DNA of 64,000 nucleotides, taken from contig NC_083397.1 in NCBI RefSeq assembly GCF_030864355.1, forward strand, positions 2,666,001 to 2,730,000. Direction: 5' to 3'. Below, piece by piece: positions 1 to 12,769 of the stretch. The stretch is from Cutaneotrichosporon cavernicola. Lineage: Eukaryota > Basidiomycota > Tremellomycetes > Trichosporonales > Trichosporonaceae. Every line of letters starts with the position of its first letter. The stretch's first letter is position 1. The translations under genes were made by a program, and so were the position numbers. The notes under the pieces are model-generated. The model was given only the letters and a program-made list of their open reading frames with translations, did not search any database and had not been told where the DNA came from.

Positions 1-453
1 CACGGGGAGCAGGGCCGCCCCAGCCGCCGCCGTCCTGGCGGTCGCCACCAGCGTTGTTACGCTGGTTAAGCGGAACGTAGGAGCCCTGCGGGACGGGAGT
101 CGGCGCAGGGGTGGGAAGACCAGTAGGCGACGGGCGGTAGCCGTTGCCAGCAGGGGTCGGGGTGGGCGCGGCGCCGTTGAACTGCTTGGGCGCAGCGGTA
201 GGGTTCACAGCCTCGGCAGCCTTGCGAGCGCGGAGATAGGGAGGAACGTAAGCCGGACGAGCGCCGCCGTTGGACTGGTTACCAATGGAGACGCCAGCTG
301 GGGTTTGGTTAGCAGTGTTCTTGTCGGGCGGGAATGCTAGAGGTTGTTGTTTAACGCGCGACGGTGGCGACTCGCCACCGCCGCCTACCTCTCACGCGAC
401 CAACTCGAATACTCACAGAGCTTCTGCTCGATGTCGTTGACAGTAGCGGTCAT
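1..453 (-). CDS. DED1: DED1/DDX3-type DEAD-box RNA helicase, N-terminal part (runs off the window)
   Basis: Only the first two exons of a minus-strand gene are inside the window: 453-417 and 336 down to the edge, with an 80-nt intron (416-337) starting GTGAGT. The protein starts MTATVNDIEQKL, then a Gly/Asn/Pro-rich low-complexity region containing YVPPYLRARKA. Ded1/DDX3 helicases have such a disordered N-terminus with a YVPPHLR-like motif ahead of the DEAD-box core, and they unwind mRNA 5' leaders during cytoplasmic translation initiation. The helicase core lies outside the window, so the call rests on this N-terminal signature alone. The upstream leader (about 640-760) is strongly pyrimidine-rich on the coding strand. 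Family assignment is fairly sure; another YVPPHLR-bearing helicase is possible. Confidence 0.75.
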
Positions 454-1619
454 AATTTGGTGGGGAGGGTTACTTGGGTACCTGCGGTGTGTCGCGGGTA
501 GTGGATTGAACACGTAGAGGGGTGTTGGGGGTTGGTGGTGATGCGTTTGTAGCTTGGGAGCTTGATTTTTCTCCTTTGTAGTCTCTTCTCGGCCTATTAA
601 TACAGAACGAAAAGAGTGTGTCGGGTTTGTCGTCGACGGTCTATTACTCGGAGAGAGGGAGAGAGAGAGAGAGAAAGGATAAGGGAGTAAAGAGTATTGT
701 TTTGAGAGATGAAGAGGAAAGGTGGATGGATGGATGACAAGAAGAGAAGGGAGGGGAAGGTGGGATAGAAAAAGCAGCACGGTTCCTGCGTGGCGGCTGG
801 CTAACACCCAATCTCTCTAAGGTGGCACATACAAGGAAATCATAAAGGGGCAAATATGAAAGACCTATTAGACTTGACCATTTTGGCAAATCTTTGCTCT
901 CAATCACTCAACAACCATCAGCAGATCAACGGAGCTAACGGAGCTACTAAACCCTCAGGGAATATTTAGGGTCATTAGGGGCCCTTGAGTGGAATGATGG
1001 TTGCCTATGGTGGAGCAACAGACTGGGGGCTTTTGGGTTCCCTTTGGTCGGCTCTGGCGCTTCAACAACCCTGACCCAGCTTGCCAGGGGGACAAAGTTG
1101 GAGCACACTATGGCCCTTCCCCCGTCATTTCAAACCTTTACTCCTTTCATCCTTACCTCGTATGCACAGATTTCCCCTCTCCTCTCATGCCTCAGTTTGC
1201 CACTCAACTCATCACTTTACCCTGAACCCTGAACCTATATAGAATTTTCACCTCTGGAGTTGCTCTCTGGAATAGAAACATTTGTTCCGGTATTACCCGC
1301 TCCCCCCAATTCACCCTAACAGTTCCCCAACGTCATCATGGCCTCCCCCTGACAACCCTGGATGTCTGTCGGACCAATGGACACTCCGACATTGCCTCCG
1401 GATCGACGTCACGTGGCACTTAGGATTAATAATGATTTTAAAATCAGACAAATATTATGCCAGAGAAGTTCAGGGTATCGCCACGTGAGCAAACACGCGC
1501 CGCCTCCAGGCTGGCTTGTGGACGCGATCAACAACACACGCACACAACACACGCAGCACCAACAACACTCCCATCCTCAACTTCTCATCTCGTGCCTCTC
1601 TACATCTTCCCACTTCATC
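454..1619. other. Intergenic region, DED1 (-) / MLC1 (+) divergent promoters
   Basis: No gene is supported here. The DED1-proximal part carries a GA/CT simple tract (651-678) inside a purine-rich leader. The remainder shows only short chance frames. Confidence 0.6.
651..678. repeat. (GA)n simple repeat in the DED1 leader
   Basis: An almost pure GA dinucleotide tract on the + strand reads as a CT-rich tract in the DED1 5' leader. Pyrimidine-rich leaders are common in fungal housekeeping genes, and no function can be read from the tract itself. Confidence 0.8.
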
Positions 1620-2345
1620 ATGGTGAGTCGGAATATATCGCAACGGCTAAAAGCAGTCGGCTGCCAAGGACAACGCAGGTGCGTCGATGCTCTGGGACTC
1701 TCCTGTCTCACCACCTTCCTCGGAGTGCCGAGTCTAACCCGCAGAGTACAAGGAGGCGTTCGCGCTCTTCGACAAGCGCGGCACTGGCCAGGTTCCGCGC
1801 GAGTCGCTCGGTGAGCTGCTGCGCTCTCTAGGCCAGAACCCCACCCAGGCCGAGGTTGCGCAGCTCGAGGGCGCCGTCGGTTCTACCTGTGAGCTTGTGT
1901 CAAGCAGAGGTCAGGCTGACCGCAGTCGACTTCAATCAGTTCATTGACATCCTCAACCGCCCTGACGGCTGGAAGCCTGCTGGCACTGCTGGTGCGTAAC
2001 TCCCATGTTGATGTCCTGAGAGAAGATGCTCACACACAGAGGAGTTCATCAAGGGCTTCCAGGTGTTCGACAAGGCTGGCAACGGCATGATTGGCGCCGG
2101 CGAGCTCCGCTACGTCCTCACCCAGCTCGGTGAGAAGATGTCGGACGAGGAGGTTGACGAGCTCCTCAAGGGCTTCCCTGTCCAGTGAGTGGCACGGGCT
2201 GGTCTGGACCGCGCAGGGGAGCGCACATGCCACGTAGTCTGGTCCAAGCCCCAGAACCGCAATGCCGATAACATGGGGCCTCGCTGAACTCAGGGACGGC
2301 CAGATCAACTACCACTCGTTCGTACGCTCCATCCTTGCGCAATAG
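1620..2345 (+). CDS. MLC1: Myosin essential light chain, Cdc4/Mlc1 family (EF-hand protein)
   Basis: Six exons: 1620-1622, 1657-1678, 1745-1888, 1926-1991, 2040-2184 and 2294-2345, encoding 143 aa. The start codon stands alone in exon 1 and is followed at once by GTGAGT. The protein reads [20 protein letters not shown], then [46 protein letters not shown] and VNYHDF-like QINYHSF. This order is the Cdc4/Mlc1 pattern, where degenerate EF-hands bind IQ motifs of class II and V myosins. The family acts in contractile ring assembly and septation. Length matches fission yeast Cdc4 (141 aa). It is distinguished from calmodulin by its incomplete calcium loops. It converges on the oxidoreductase gene downstream. 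Confidence 0.92.
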
Positions 2346-3012
2346 ACGGTGTCTGCGGTCTGACGCGCTCGGGACGGATTGGTGCGGCTTGTTTCATGAC
2401 TTAATGTATGACCTGATACTTGTGTTGGCCAAGTGGGCATCCAACATTGCTAACAAAATGTGTGAGTGCTGTGTTTATTCCGCGCCACTACGTGGAGAGT
2501 AGGACACCAGCTTCCCATGACCTCCAGTCTTTTTACTGTGCTATGTTTCCTGTACGGCGTAACTTGTCACGCTACCCTGCGGTGACTCACCGTCCCACAC
2601 GACAGCGCGGCTGACCTTCCGCGACTGACAGCGGTGCACCAGTCCCGGCTGACCGCAACGTGGCTCTCCAAGCTCCCGAAGCCCAGGCTTATCCCCTGTT
2701 TGTCTCACTTGCATCACCAACTTGAATATCTCACGCGACTGACTTTCATTCTCGCGGTCGACAGTTTGCCTTAGACTCCGACGTCGTCCCTCACGACAAC
2801 CCTTGTCGCTGACAATTAACGATTCTGCATTGTCTCACAACATTCCCATAGTAGATAGTTCCAGGGGCTCCGCCTGACAACTGGGTCAGCAGCACATACA
2901 CGCAGCTCCGCACGGAGCTAGCTCGCCTCCGTGCCACTGCGACTCCTGTGGGTGTAAAATGTCACATTTCTAGTTTACACATTGTCAAACTCGAAACATC
3001 TACATGTAAATT
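2346..3012. other. Intergenic region between convergent genes
   Basis: Shared 3' flank of MLC1 (+) and the OYE-type gene (-). No open frame, tRNA or repeat stands out. Confidence 0.6.
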
Positions 3013-4518
3013 CTAAGTGCGCGGCACAGTCGATAGCATGCGGCTCCACGCACGCTCGTACTGGCCGGCAGGGTTAGCCGCAGCGCCGAGGTGCTCTGCA
3101 GCGCGCAGGGGGAAGTCGACGTGACGGAGGACCTCGCGGCCAAAGAGCACGACGTCGGCCTGGCCCTTTTCAAGAATCTCCTCGGCCTTCTGGGGCGTCG
3201 TGATAAGGCCAACAGCGCCAATAAGCAGGCCGGGCACATTCTTCTTGAGGTGCTCGGCAAAGTTGACCTGGTACCCCGGTCCGACCTTGAACTTGCCGCG
3301 CGGGTCGTTACCACCCGAGCTCACGTCGAGGAGGTCGACGCCGGCATCGCGAAGGAGTTTGGCGTACATGGTAGTCTGCTCGAGGCCCCACCAGCGCCAC
3401 TCGCCATTGGCGTCCTTCTCGGGTCCCTCGACCTCCTCGAGCCAGTCGCTAGCGCTCACGCGGTACAGCAGTGGCCCGTCCCAGTTGTCGCGGATGATCT
3501 TGGTAATCTCCAATCCGAGGCGGGTACGGTTCTCAAAGCTACCGCCATACTGGTCGGTACGCTTGTTCGAGAGCGGGCTGTAAAAGTTGTGCAAGAAGTA
3601 TCCGTGCGCACCGTGGATCTCGATAAAGTCGAATCCGGCCGCCTTGACGCGCTTCGTAGCAGCCTTGTAAGCCTCCTTGACGTGCTCGAGGTATTCGAGG
3701 CTCGCCTCGGAAGGGTGCGGGTTCGTGGCGGGGTCAAAGCTAATGGCCGAAGCGCCCACTACGTCCTTGGCCCAACCGTTGGCCTCGTCGGTCGCGACTT
3801 CACCTCCAGTCCAACCCTCGTCCTGCCCCTTACGCTGGACCCAAGGACTGAGAGTGCTGGCCTTACGACCGGCGTGGGCGATCTGGATACCGATCTTGGC
3901 TCCGTTGGCGTGCACGAAATCAACGACCCGCTTCAGAGGCGCAATGTGCTCGTCGGACCAAATACCCATGTCCTCGGGCGAGATACGACCCTCGGGAAGA
4001 ATGGCAGTCGCCTCAAACATGAGGCTGCCCCAGCCACGCAGGGCCATCGTCCCGTGGTGCACAAAGTGGAAGTCGGTCGCCTTGCCGTAGTCGCTTGAGT
4101 CTGCCGTCAGCATTCCATACTGACTTGTCGGTAGCGCTCCAGATCACGGCCCGATCAGACCGGTTAGAGGAGGTTTACCCGGCTATTGACCCTGGGCTCT
4201 GTCAAAGTACCGGCCAACACCATCCGCTCGCTGATGGTCGACTCCGCAATAACTCACACATGCACATGGGCGCCACCCACATCCTGTTTGGCCACGTCAC
4301 GCCGCGAATGGTGATGGGCTCAAAGAGCTTGGGAACCTTCTTGTTCTGGGGGAAGCGCTTAACAGACGCGAGTGCACCGATCTGCTCAGGCTGCTTGGGG
4401 AGGAATGTAGGGTAGTCCGCCGCCTCGCTCTTGAACGGAGCGAAGGGCGGGTTGGTGTTGGGTGGGTTGCTGGGACGGGCGTTGGTGGTCACTGGCGTTA
4501 GTGTTGTTGACGTGACAT
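3013..4518 (-). CDS. NADH:flavin oxidoreductase, Old Yellow Enzyme class III (YqjM-like); 5' end unresolved
   Basis: The main exon (4123-3013) and an upstream exon ending at 4260 are joined across a 136-nt intron (4259-4124, GTGTGAGT donor). They give LFEPITIRGVTWPNRMWVAPMC followed by QYG, then HFVHHGTMALRGWG, EATAILPEGRISPEDMGIW, IQIAHAGRK, EIHGAHGYFLHNFYSPLSN and DLLDVSSGG. This is the FMN-dependent ene-reductase TIM barrel, with the HxxH-like substrate site in IHGAHGY. Such enzymes reduce activated C=C bonds using NAD(P)H. The 5' end is odd: the open frame upstream (4491-4561) has no ATG. The only ATG in reach (4518-4516) needs a 20-nt intron (4511-4492, GTCAAC...CTAAC..CAG) to enter frame, giving MSLTTNARP and about 449 aa. 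A non-ATG start or an unseen 5' exon is equally possible. Confidence 0.85.
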
Positions 4519-5173
4519 GACGTGAGATGCCGGCTGGGCGTAATAGAGTTAGCTGCGACACTCACTGTTGGCGATGTGATGGAGTGGCTGTTAGGCAACT
4601 GTGTAGAGATGGCAAGGAGAGCTGGGAGAGTGAGAAGGACCTTGGTTGTTGGCTTTATAGTGGTTGCTTTGACGTTATCGGTTCCTCAACATGACCTCCA
4701 CTCTACCTCCACCTCCACCTCCAAACCACCAGCTTACAAAGCCGTTACTAATGACGTGCCCCACATGGCATGCCCTCAAACAACTGTAAGCAGATATTGA
4801 GCAGACTGAGATCCTCCAAAGACATGTGTGCATGCAATGAATGCTGGAATTTGTGCTCACAAGCATGCATAATACAAAGGCAACAGCCGACTGCGGGCCT
4901 GCCGGCCTGTCGGCCGACGACGCAAATAGGATGTACCATGACCACGGTAAAATGTCGGTTAAACCCTGTGTTGCCAAGTTCACCGCAGTTAACCGTCTTC
5001 AGATCAGTCAGCTCGCGCTTCAGGAAAAGAATGTGAACAAATGGACGTGTTCGCTTCGTTCTGCACTCAGAATCGTTCCGTCGGCCTATTGATGAGAAAT
5101 ATAGGTGCCCAACCCGTGCTGATGATAAATATTGTGCCGAGCTCGGGAGGATGACGGTTAACCAGCCGACAGA
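4519..5173. other. Intergenic region upstream of the OYE-type gene
   Basis: Lies between the start of the OYE-type gene and the stop of the next minus-strand gene. It holds a TATA-like hexamer at 4654-4659 and nothing else that reads as a gene. Confidence 0.55.
4654..4659 (-). promoter_or_regulatory. Candidate TATA box of the OYE-type gene
   Basis: TATAAA read on the minus strand, about 135 bp before the first possible ATG (4518). If used, transcription would begin roughly at 4620-4630. The first ATG in the transcript would then be the 4518 codon, which is why the start of that gene matters. Confidence 0.4.
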
Positions 5174-6588
5174 TTACCGCCGTGTATCCATGACCTGGAA
5201 TAGACGATCAATGTCCTCTCCTCCGCATTGGAACGCCATGTCCAGCGAGTCAATGGATGTGTCGCCATCAGAACTTGGTTGTGTGGGCAATGGTGTGTGC
5301 GCAGTTAGGGCGGCGGCGGAGCGGGTGTTGCGCAAGGGTGCCGAGCGTGTGGCCATGGTGGGGCGTGCAGGAGGCGCAGATCTGGTAGGCTGGCGTGTGG
5401 GCGTTGAGGCCACGCGCGGTGCAGCGCGAGGATTGGGTGGTGGTGGGGCACCTCTCACTGCCAGCGGACTAGGAGCTTCTGGCCGTGGGGGCTGAGCTCG
5501 CCTGGGCCTGGGCCGTTCCTCGACCTCGACGAGGTTCGCCACAGAGCGCGGGGCAGACTTGGTCGCCCTCAAGGGAATCGCACTGCCCTTGGAATAAGGC
5601 AGCGAAGTCGATGCCGCCACGGGACGCGCGTTGGTGCGGTCTGCAAGGATGCGCGACTGTGCCGATCGCCCCGCACTTGGCAGACTGCGGCCAGTGCTTC
5701 CCGCTTTGGTGCACGCAGTGCTGGCGCGAGATAATGGGGTTTGGAGAGTAGCGGCCGACTGTGACGATTGATCGAGGAACCTGTCGAGCAGCTCGTCGAG
5801 TTTTGTTCGCTCACTCGACGCTGGCGACGGAACGGAGAGTGAGTGGCTGACCAAACGGCGGGAGCGCTTGAGCGCTGGTCTGTCACCCGTGAATGACAAC
5901 GAGCCGATAGGAGGTGCCCGCTGAGTCGGTGTCGGTAATGGCAATGGGTCTGTGGTGTGAGTGTGAACTCCGACGGGTGATAGTGGAAATATCGCTCGGA
6001 CTTGTGAAGATTCGTTGGCAAGATTCTCGCTGGCAAGATTCTCGTTGGCCTCAACTATGGTCCACTCACCTTCTACAACCTGCCCAAGGAGTTCATTCCG
6101 CAGCCCACCATCAAGCCGCCACCCGACGCCGCTCCCTGCCTCCAGCTCTCGTTCCCGTTTCCGCCGCGCTCGCGTGTTCGGCGTTTCCATATCGACTTCG
6201 TGTTCGAACTCGGGATCGAGATCGATAGGCTGGGTTGCCTCCTCAGGTGAATTAGGCTGCGTCGGCGTCTGGGGATTTGGAGACGCTGACGCGACGGCCT
6301 GAGGAGGAAGGGTGGAGGGGAGATGGAGCCGCGGACGATGGGAGGGGAGGTATCTGGGAGGAGAGTGGGAGAGGAGGGGCAGCGGCGAGAGCGGGGATGG
6401 GTCGGTAGAGTATATGATGACGAATTGGGAGGAGGAGGGATCAGAACAGGATTGCTGATTGTCGAATTGTCGACGTCAGGCGTAGATTCTTCTGATGTTG
6501 TCTGTTGGCCTGTTGGATGATGCGAGGAGTGGGTGCGAAAGGCAGTCGCGCAATGTACCTTGTTTGGGTGAAGGTGGAGGTATCCCAT
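5174..6588 (-). CDS. Hypothetical Pro/Arg/Ser-rich protein, 436 aa
   Basis: Two exons (6588-6559 and 6454-5174) join in phase across a 104-nt intron with a GTACAT donor and a TCAG acceptor. The start MGYLHLHPNK is followed by a Ser/Pro-rich stretch, then PIDLDPEFEHEVDMETPNTRARR, KLDELLDRFLDQ and many RSA/RPT tracts. It ends with DTSIDSLDMAFQCGGEDIDRLFQVMDTRR. No membrane segment, signal peptide or known domain is visible; it looks largely disordered and basic with an acidic tail. I do not recognise a family. A short duplicated segment (around 6016-6048, encoding NENLASENLAN) lies inside it. The start is 165 bp from the divergent VAMP7 start. The first exon is the least certain part, and a start at the internal METPNT (6190) is possible. 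Confidence 0.55.
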
Positions 6589-6753
6589 TCTGACCGAGGC
6601 ATTTGGATCTGGGCCGACAATGAGCGGGATCAAATCGACCACTCCAAAGGTGCGTCACCGTGCATTGACCACGTATAGTAGCCGCCACTGTCAGAGCCTT
6701 CCTCAACAACATCTTGCTTCTCGGTCACGCCCCGTATCCACATCACCACCACC

Positions 6754-7614
6754 ATGTCGCTCCTCCATGCCCTCGTTTCACGCGGGACCACCATCCTCGC
6801 CGAACACGCGACCGGCAACACGGTCCTCAAGCCAGGTGCGCTCCTTCTCTCAATAGAATCTGACCTCAGCCGCCAAGATAACGATCCTATCCAAGATCCC
6901 GCCCAACAACTCAAAGCTGACTTGTGAGATGGCGACTTTATATTGAAGCTGACACCAGATGTGTGGCAGGACCGGCTGATCCACTACGTCTCCTCGGGCG
7001 GGGTCATCTACCTCATCATGGCGGACGACAGTGTCGGCCGCCGCATGCCCTTTGGCTTCCTTGCTGAGATTGAGCGCCGCGTGAGTTTCCCACTTGCGAG
7101 GCGTCAGAAGGTCACTGATCCCAGTTTACAGCTGAGTACACGCCGGACGAGATCTCGTCGGCTGGCGATCACGGCCTCGACGACTTTGAGAGCGAGCTCG
7201 CTCGCCTCATGCACCAGTACACCGAGAACCCGCCGGCGGACCCCCTCAAGCAGGCGCAGACTGACCTTAGCAATGTGTGCGTGTTGCAGCTTATTTAGCC
7301 CCTTGGGATAAGCTGACGGCAGCAAGGACATCATGGTACAGAACATCGACTCGATCTTGCAGCGCGGCGAGCGCCTCGACTTGCTCGTTGACAAGACAGA
7401 CACGCTTGCTGGGCAGGCGTATGCTTTCCGCCGCGGCGCGCGCTCCGTACGCCGCCAGCAGTGGTGGAAGAACACTCGCATCACGGCTCTGACTGCGTTT
7501 GTCTGCGTGGTGAGTATCTTCGTCTCGATGCACACCCACTAACGCCAGCTCCTGATTTACCTCTTCATTGCGCAGTTCTGCGGCGCGTCGCTCACACACT
7601 GCGGAAGTTCCTAG
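6754..7614 (+). CDS. VAMP7-family longin R-SNARE
   Basis: Six exons: 6754-6835, 6870-6923, 6959-7080, 7125-7276, 7323-7509 and 7549-7614, encoding 220 aa; several introns are only 34-35 nt. The N-terminal longin domain begins MSLLHALVSRGTTILAEHA, followed by ILSKIPPNNSKLTY and a PFGFLAEIERRF segment. The SNARE motif contains KDIMVQNIDSILQRGERLDLLVDKTD, with the zero-layer Arg in QRGERL. A C-terminal membrane anchor follows (ALTAFVCVLLIYLFIAQF), and the protein ends CGASLTHCGSS. Domain order and spacing match animal VAMP7 (220 aa). The family drives fusion with late endosome/vacuole or secretory membranes. The longin domain, the anchor and the absence of a CAAX box distinguish it from Snc-type synaptobrevin and from Ykt6. 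Confidence 0.93.
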
Positions 7615-7811
7615 TTGTGTCTTCTTGTATAGAGTTCGCATTGTTGTACCATGGTGTCATATGCAGGTCTGTCGTCTGACCGACAAGAGGCCTGGCTGAT
7701 GCAACCTTCCTCGAACAACCTTGTTTGCTCATCACGCCACACCTCCGGACGATGTTATACAATGCATGACCTACTCTAACATTCAATGCGAATCTGCGTC
7801 TCTCTACCGCT

Positions 7812-8887
<1,076 letters not shown>

Positions 8888-9401
8888 GACGTGGGTTTAA
8901 GCTACTTGTTGAGCGAGACGTGTGGAAGCTGGAAAGCAGGGAAGGGGAAACGATGGGCCGCTCTCTCTCCACTTGCGTTATTGTCACGACAAATATTCGC
9001 GGTCGCTGTTGAAGACGGGGATGTTGTTGATGAGAGGTTGTGGATCAATCTCGAAGCCGTCTCAACACTGACGACAGCGAAGGCAATAGGCGACACGTGA
9101 GCGCGACTGTCATCCAATTTGGGCCCGCTAATGATAGTCCCTGATTCACTGTCCTTTCCTAATTACTTTTGAATTTTATGACAACAAACCGTACAAACTG
9201 ATGTCCAAGGGTAATAGGCGCCCTAGGATCGGCTGAATTACGTCAACTAGGGAGCCTAACTGTAAGTCTCTCTCGACTTCGCCACCAGAGCTAAGGAGGC
9301 CGACTCTCGGAAGGCTTAAATGGACCGACTCTGGTCAATCTTGACACCCCACTCCTGTAACAACCAACACCTCACAATCCACCCCCCTCCGTTCGCCCGC
9401 C
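8888..9401. other. Divergent promoter region RPN11 (-) / SPT2-like (+)
   Basis: A 514-bp head-to-head intergenic region. No convincing motif or gene is seen. Confidence 0.55.
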
Positions 9402-10746
9402 ATGTCAGAGTACCAGCGCATAAAAGCGCGGGCTCAGGCGTTGCAGCGCGAGAAGGAGGAGCTCCTCAAACGCGAGCTCGAGGCCAAGCAACGGCGAGAG
9501 AGGGAGGCGGAGAAGGCAGAGGCAGAGGTAGGTCGTTTAGGGGACGAGTACCTACGGTGGCGTCCTTGCTGACACCGCCCAGAGGCGAAAGATGATTGAG
9601 CAGGCCACCAAGGACGCACGCTTGAAGGCGCTCAAGGAGGCCAACGAACGCAGCCGCCCGATTGCGAGCACAGCGCGTATCGAGTTTGACCCGTTCGCAG
9701 ACGACGCCGTCCCAGGACCATCTTCAAAGGTGCGTGGGAACAGACCCGCAGCTCGAGAGGCTCGCACTTGACGCCATCAACTTACATCACTTGCTGACTT
9801 GTAGCCCGTGCCCCGGAAGCCATCAGCCGTCGGAGCGAAGAGTAGAAACGGCACTGCGAAGAAACCTTCCTCGGGCGGTACTGGGTCCAAGCAGTCCAAC
9901 GGAGTGAGGAAGGAAGGTGGCGCGCCAAAGAAGACATCGGACGCTCCGATGCTGAACCGCAAGGAGAAGGCAGCGCTCAAACTCGCGCGGCAATCCAAGG
10001 CCGACTCGGTGTTCAGCGTACAGTCCCTCGTTGACATGGCCGAGGGGACATCAAGCCGCTCAGTGTCACCGCGCCGCCCGGCTCCTCCACGCCCCGGTCC
10101 TTCGGCCCTCAAGAATTCCACCACTCCAGCGATGGCAATCAAGGCGGGTACAGCAGGCAAGGGCATGGCAGGGATGAAAAAGGCGATCGACGTCTCGGGG
10201 TTACGCAAGCTGTGCCCCGACCGAGACACGCGCGACCGCCGTACCGTCGACGAGATTCAACGTGACATCCGCGCGCGCAAGGCCCTCCAGGCTGGCACGG
10301 CGTCGGCGGCGAGCTCAAAGCCGTTGAGTGCTGGCGCTCCGCGAGATAGCAGGGACAAGGAGCGTGATCGCGGTCGAGATCGCAGGTCGCCTCCGCGTGC
10401 AGCTGGCAAGGTGCGCCGGCGCTCGGCGTCGTCGTCGGACAGCGACTCGGACGCCTCGACGCCGCCGCGGAAGCGCCACGCGCTGGCCGGGCCCAACTTT
10501 GATGGCGACGCGCCTGCGTCGCGTCTGGCCGTGTCCCAGCTGATCCAGGGCATGTTCAGCCGCGGCCGGCCGCAGCAGCGGTATGACAACGACTCGGACG
10601 GATCGGACATGGAGGCGGGTATGAGCGACATTGACTCTGAGGAGAAGCGCGCAGCCAAGATTGCGCGTCGTGAGGACGCTGAGGAGGAGCGACTCGAGGC
10701 TCAGCGGCGCGAGGCCAAGGAGCGTGCCAAGCGTGGGCGCAAGTGA
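9402..10746 (+). CDS. SPT2: SPT2-like chromatin protein
   Basis: Three exons: 9402-9527, 9583-9729 and 9805-10746, encoding 404 aa. The N-terminus is a charged coiled coil (EYQRIKARAQALQREKEELLKR). The middle is Ser/Pro/Lys-rich and disordered, with serine tracts such as SASSSDSDSDAS. The C-terminus has SQLIQGMFSRGRP, then YDNDSDGSDMEAG, SDIDSEEKRAAKIARREDAEEERLEAQRREAKERAKRGRK split across an acidic-to-basic transition. That MExG..DI..EE.RSAKIAR.ED arrangement is the SPT2 domain, which binds H3-H4 and restrains histone loss during transcription. The assignment rests on the C-terminal pattern; the rest is not diagnostic. It is nuclear by its basic composition. Confidence 0.8.
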
Positions 10747-12769
10747 GGTCGGCCGACAGGCTGGACGGACAAGCGTGGGTGGTAGCCGAACGTTCCACCG
10801 CCACGCACAACCCGAGGAGCCGATTGTTATATGTTGTCTGTCGAACGCTCATCAGCAAGACACCATGTGACCTGTGGAGATGCCATAACGCCCTGTTGTA
10901 TCACAAACCAGCATGCACTATATCCAACAGCGTTTGAACAGGCCTTTGTCCGTCTCTGTACGCAGCACTCGAGATGATCAAAATCGACCAACTGCGTTGA
11001 TGGGGCCATTGCCTTCGGCTTGAGCCCTTATCAGATCGGCTAGAAGTATCCATGTTGCCGCATACCGGCTATCAACGCAGATCTCGGTGCTCCACACAGA
11101 CCCAACCATCCAAGTGAGTATGTCAGTATCGACCGGCCCCTCCCTCTGTCGCCTTCGGTCGCCAACACCTTTGGCCTCGAAGTTCTCGCGGATTCAGTTG
11201 ATCGGTGGCACGATGCGTGGTGGTAAACCATGGCGAACTGTCAACGGCGAGAGCTCCGAGCAATACTATCAGCCCCAGCAAGTCTTGCGGCGTCAGACTT
11301 CAAGTTATCGGTCGAATCGAGTAATGGCTAACCTATGTCTGGTCGCACAACGTCCTCGCCGCGAAGTCTATCAGCCACTCTAACCATTGCCGGTTCTCAA
11401 CTCTCAACTTTTATCCCGTTCGGCGATGGTCGTCGGGGTTGGAAGCTGGGTGGAAGCTAGCCGCGGGCGAGTACACCGATGCCAGCCCACGCTACGCATC
11501 TCGACATGCAGGTCCCACAAGGTAGGGGTAACCTCCCTCTGCGTGCGTGCAGCTATCTCGTCCGCAGCTCTGAGGTGTCCACTTCAGCCAAGCTTTAGAT
11601 ACGCAGTTTATCGTGATATATGCACCAAGGCAATAAAGACTGTCAGGTTAATGCACAGTGTCGAGTAATATTATTACTAGAGAACTACAATCCTCGTCTC
11701 CTCTCATGTCTTCTGGGCTTCACCAACACCCTCCTCTGCCTTAGGAGGAGCGACTAACTGGGAGTCTCTCTCAGTGTGGATAATGTCACTGATGTCCGGA
11801 TTAAGTTGTGGATGCGCGGCAAAGCGGCGATTCAATCTATTGGATGAGGCTGCTGCATCAGCGGAGTTGCGTGTCAGAGGAGCTACACGTCAAAGAGCCT
11901 GGGCATGAGGGCCTGTACAGATGAGTCTGGTCAGAGCTAGCAATGTAAGCCGTAAGCCAAGCCCCCGACAGTGAGAGTAGCTTCCTGTCAACACAGTCAA
12001 CACAATCAACACTCGAAAGATTTGCAGGGGACAGCGGTGTGCAAGGCATGACCTGTTATGAGGCTGGCTTGCGAGTTCGCCGTGATCCGAGTCGACTACT
12101 CAGCTGTGCACCGATTAACGTTGGTGCGCCGGGGAATCAGCTGACCGGCGGTAGGTTGATGCCGGGTGTGGCGGAGCAGCTGTGATCTGAAGACAAAGCC
12201 TTGGCTACGCATGGAGAGACACTCCAAGGAAGCTCACCGCAGCCGCGGTAGCCGGATTTGGGTGATAGTATCTCTTGGGCTGGTCCTACTAGTGTTCCAT
12301 TACGAGTTCGGGCCATTCGCCGGCCCGCCGCCGGGGGACATGAAGCTGGACATAGTATCGTCAGGTATCTCGCTCGTCATGCCCCAATATCTGCCAGATG
12401 CCAGGATACTTTGCGCTCACGACTCGATGTCCATTCCGGGGCACAAGCACAGCGAACATGGCCTCCGTCATCAGGACCAGGCCTTTCGGGGGTGCGTCTA
12501 CGCTGTTCAATTCCGGAATCTACATCCAGAATCAGGAATGGTATAATCGAGGGCGTGAGCGTGACGCTGGGCAAAGTCGTCTGCGCCATGCTGTGTCATT
12601 TGCTTCCGCACCGCTCAGCGCCGAACGCTTCCCTCGTCACTTGACGAGTTGGCCACTCAACTCTCGTTACTCTTACTCTACACATCCTCCAACACCCCTC
12701 CCACTCGTCCACTCCCACTCGTCGCTACACTTGTCGACACCCTAAGAATTCTCACCCTAACATCTACAC
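10747..12769. other. 2-kb intergenic region
   Basis: Lies between SPT2-like (end) and cullin (start), both on +. Only short chance frames without codon bias or splice-consistent structure are present; several begin with GTG rather than ATG. Confidence 0.5.

Noticed and set aside
3091..4098. 335-aa plus-strand open frame opposite the OYE-type gene
   Set aside because: Mirror frame of a well-supported conserved gene, caused by GC-rich third positions.
12166..12546. 126-aa plus-strand frame with a hydrophobic segment (WVIVSLGLVLLVFHYEF)
   Set aside because: The frame opens with GTG, has no ATG before the hydrophobic part, and resembles no family; probably chance.
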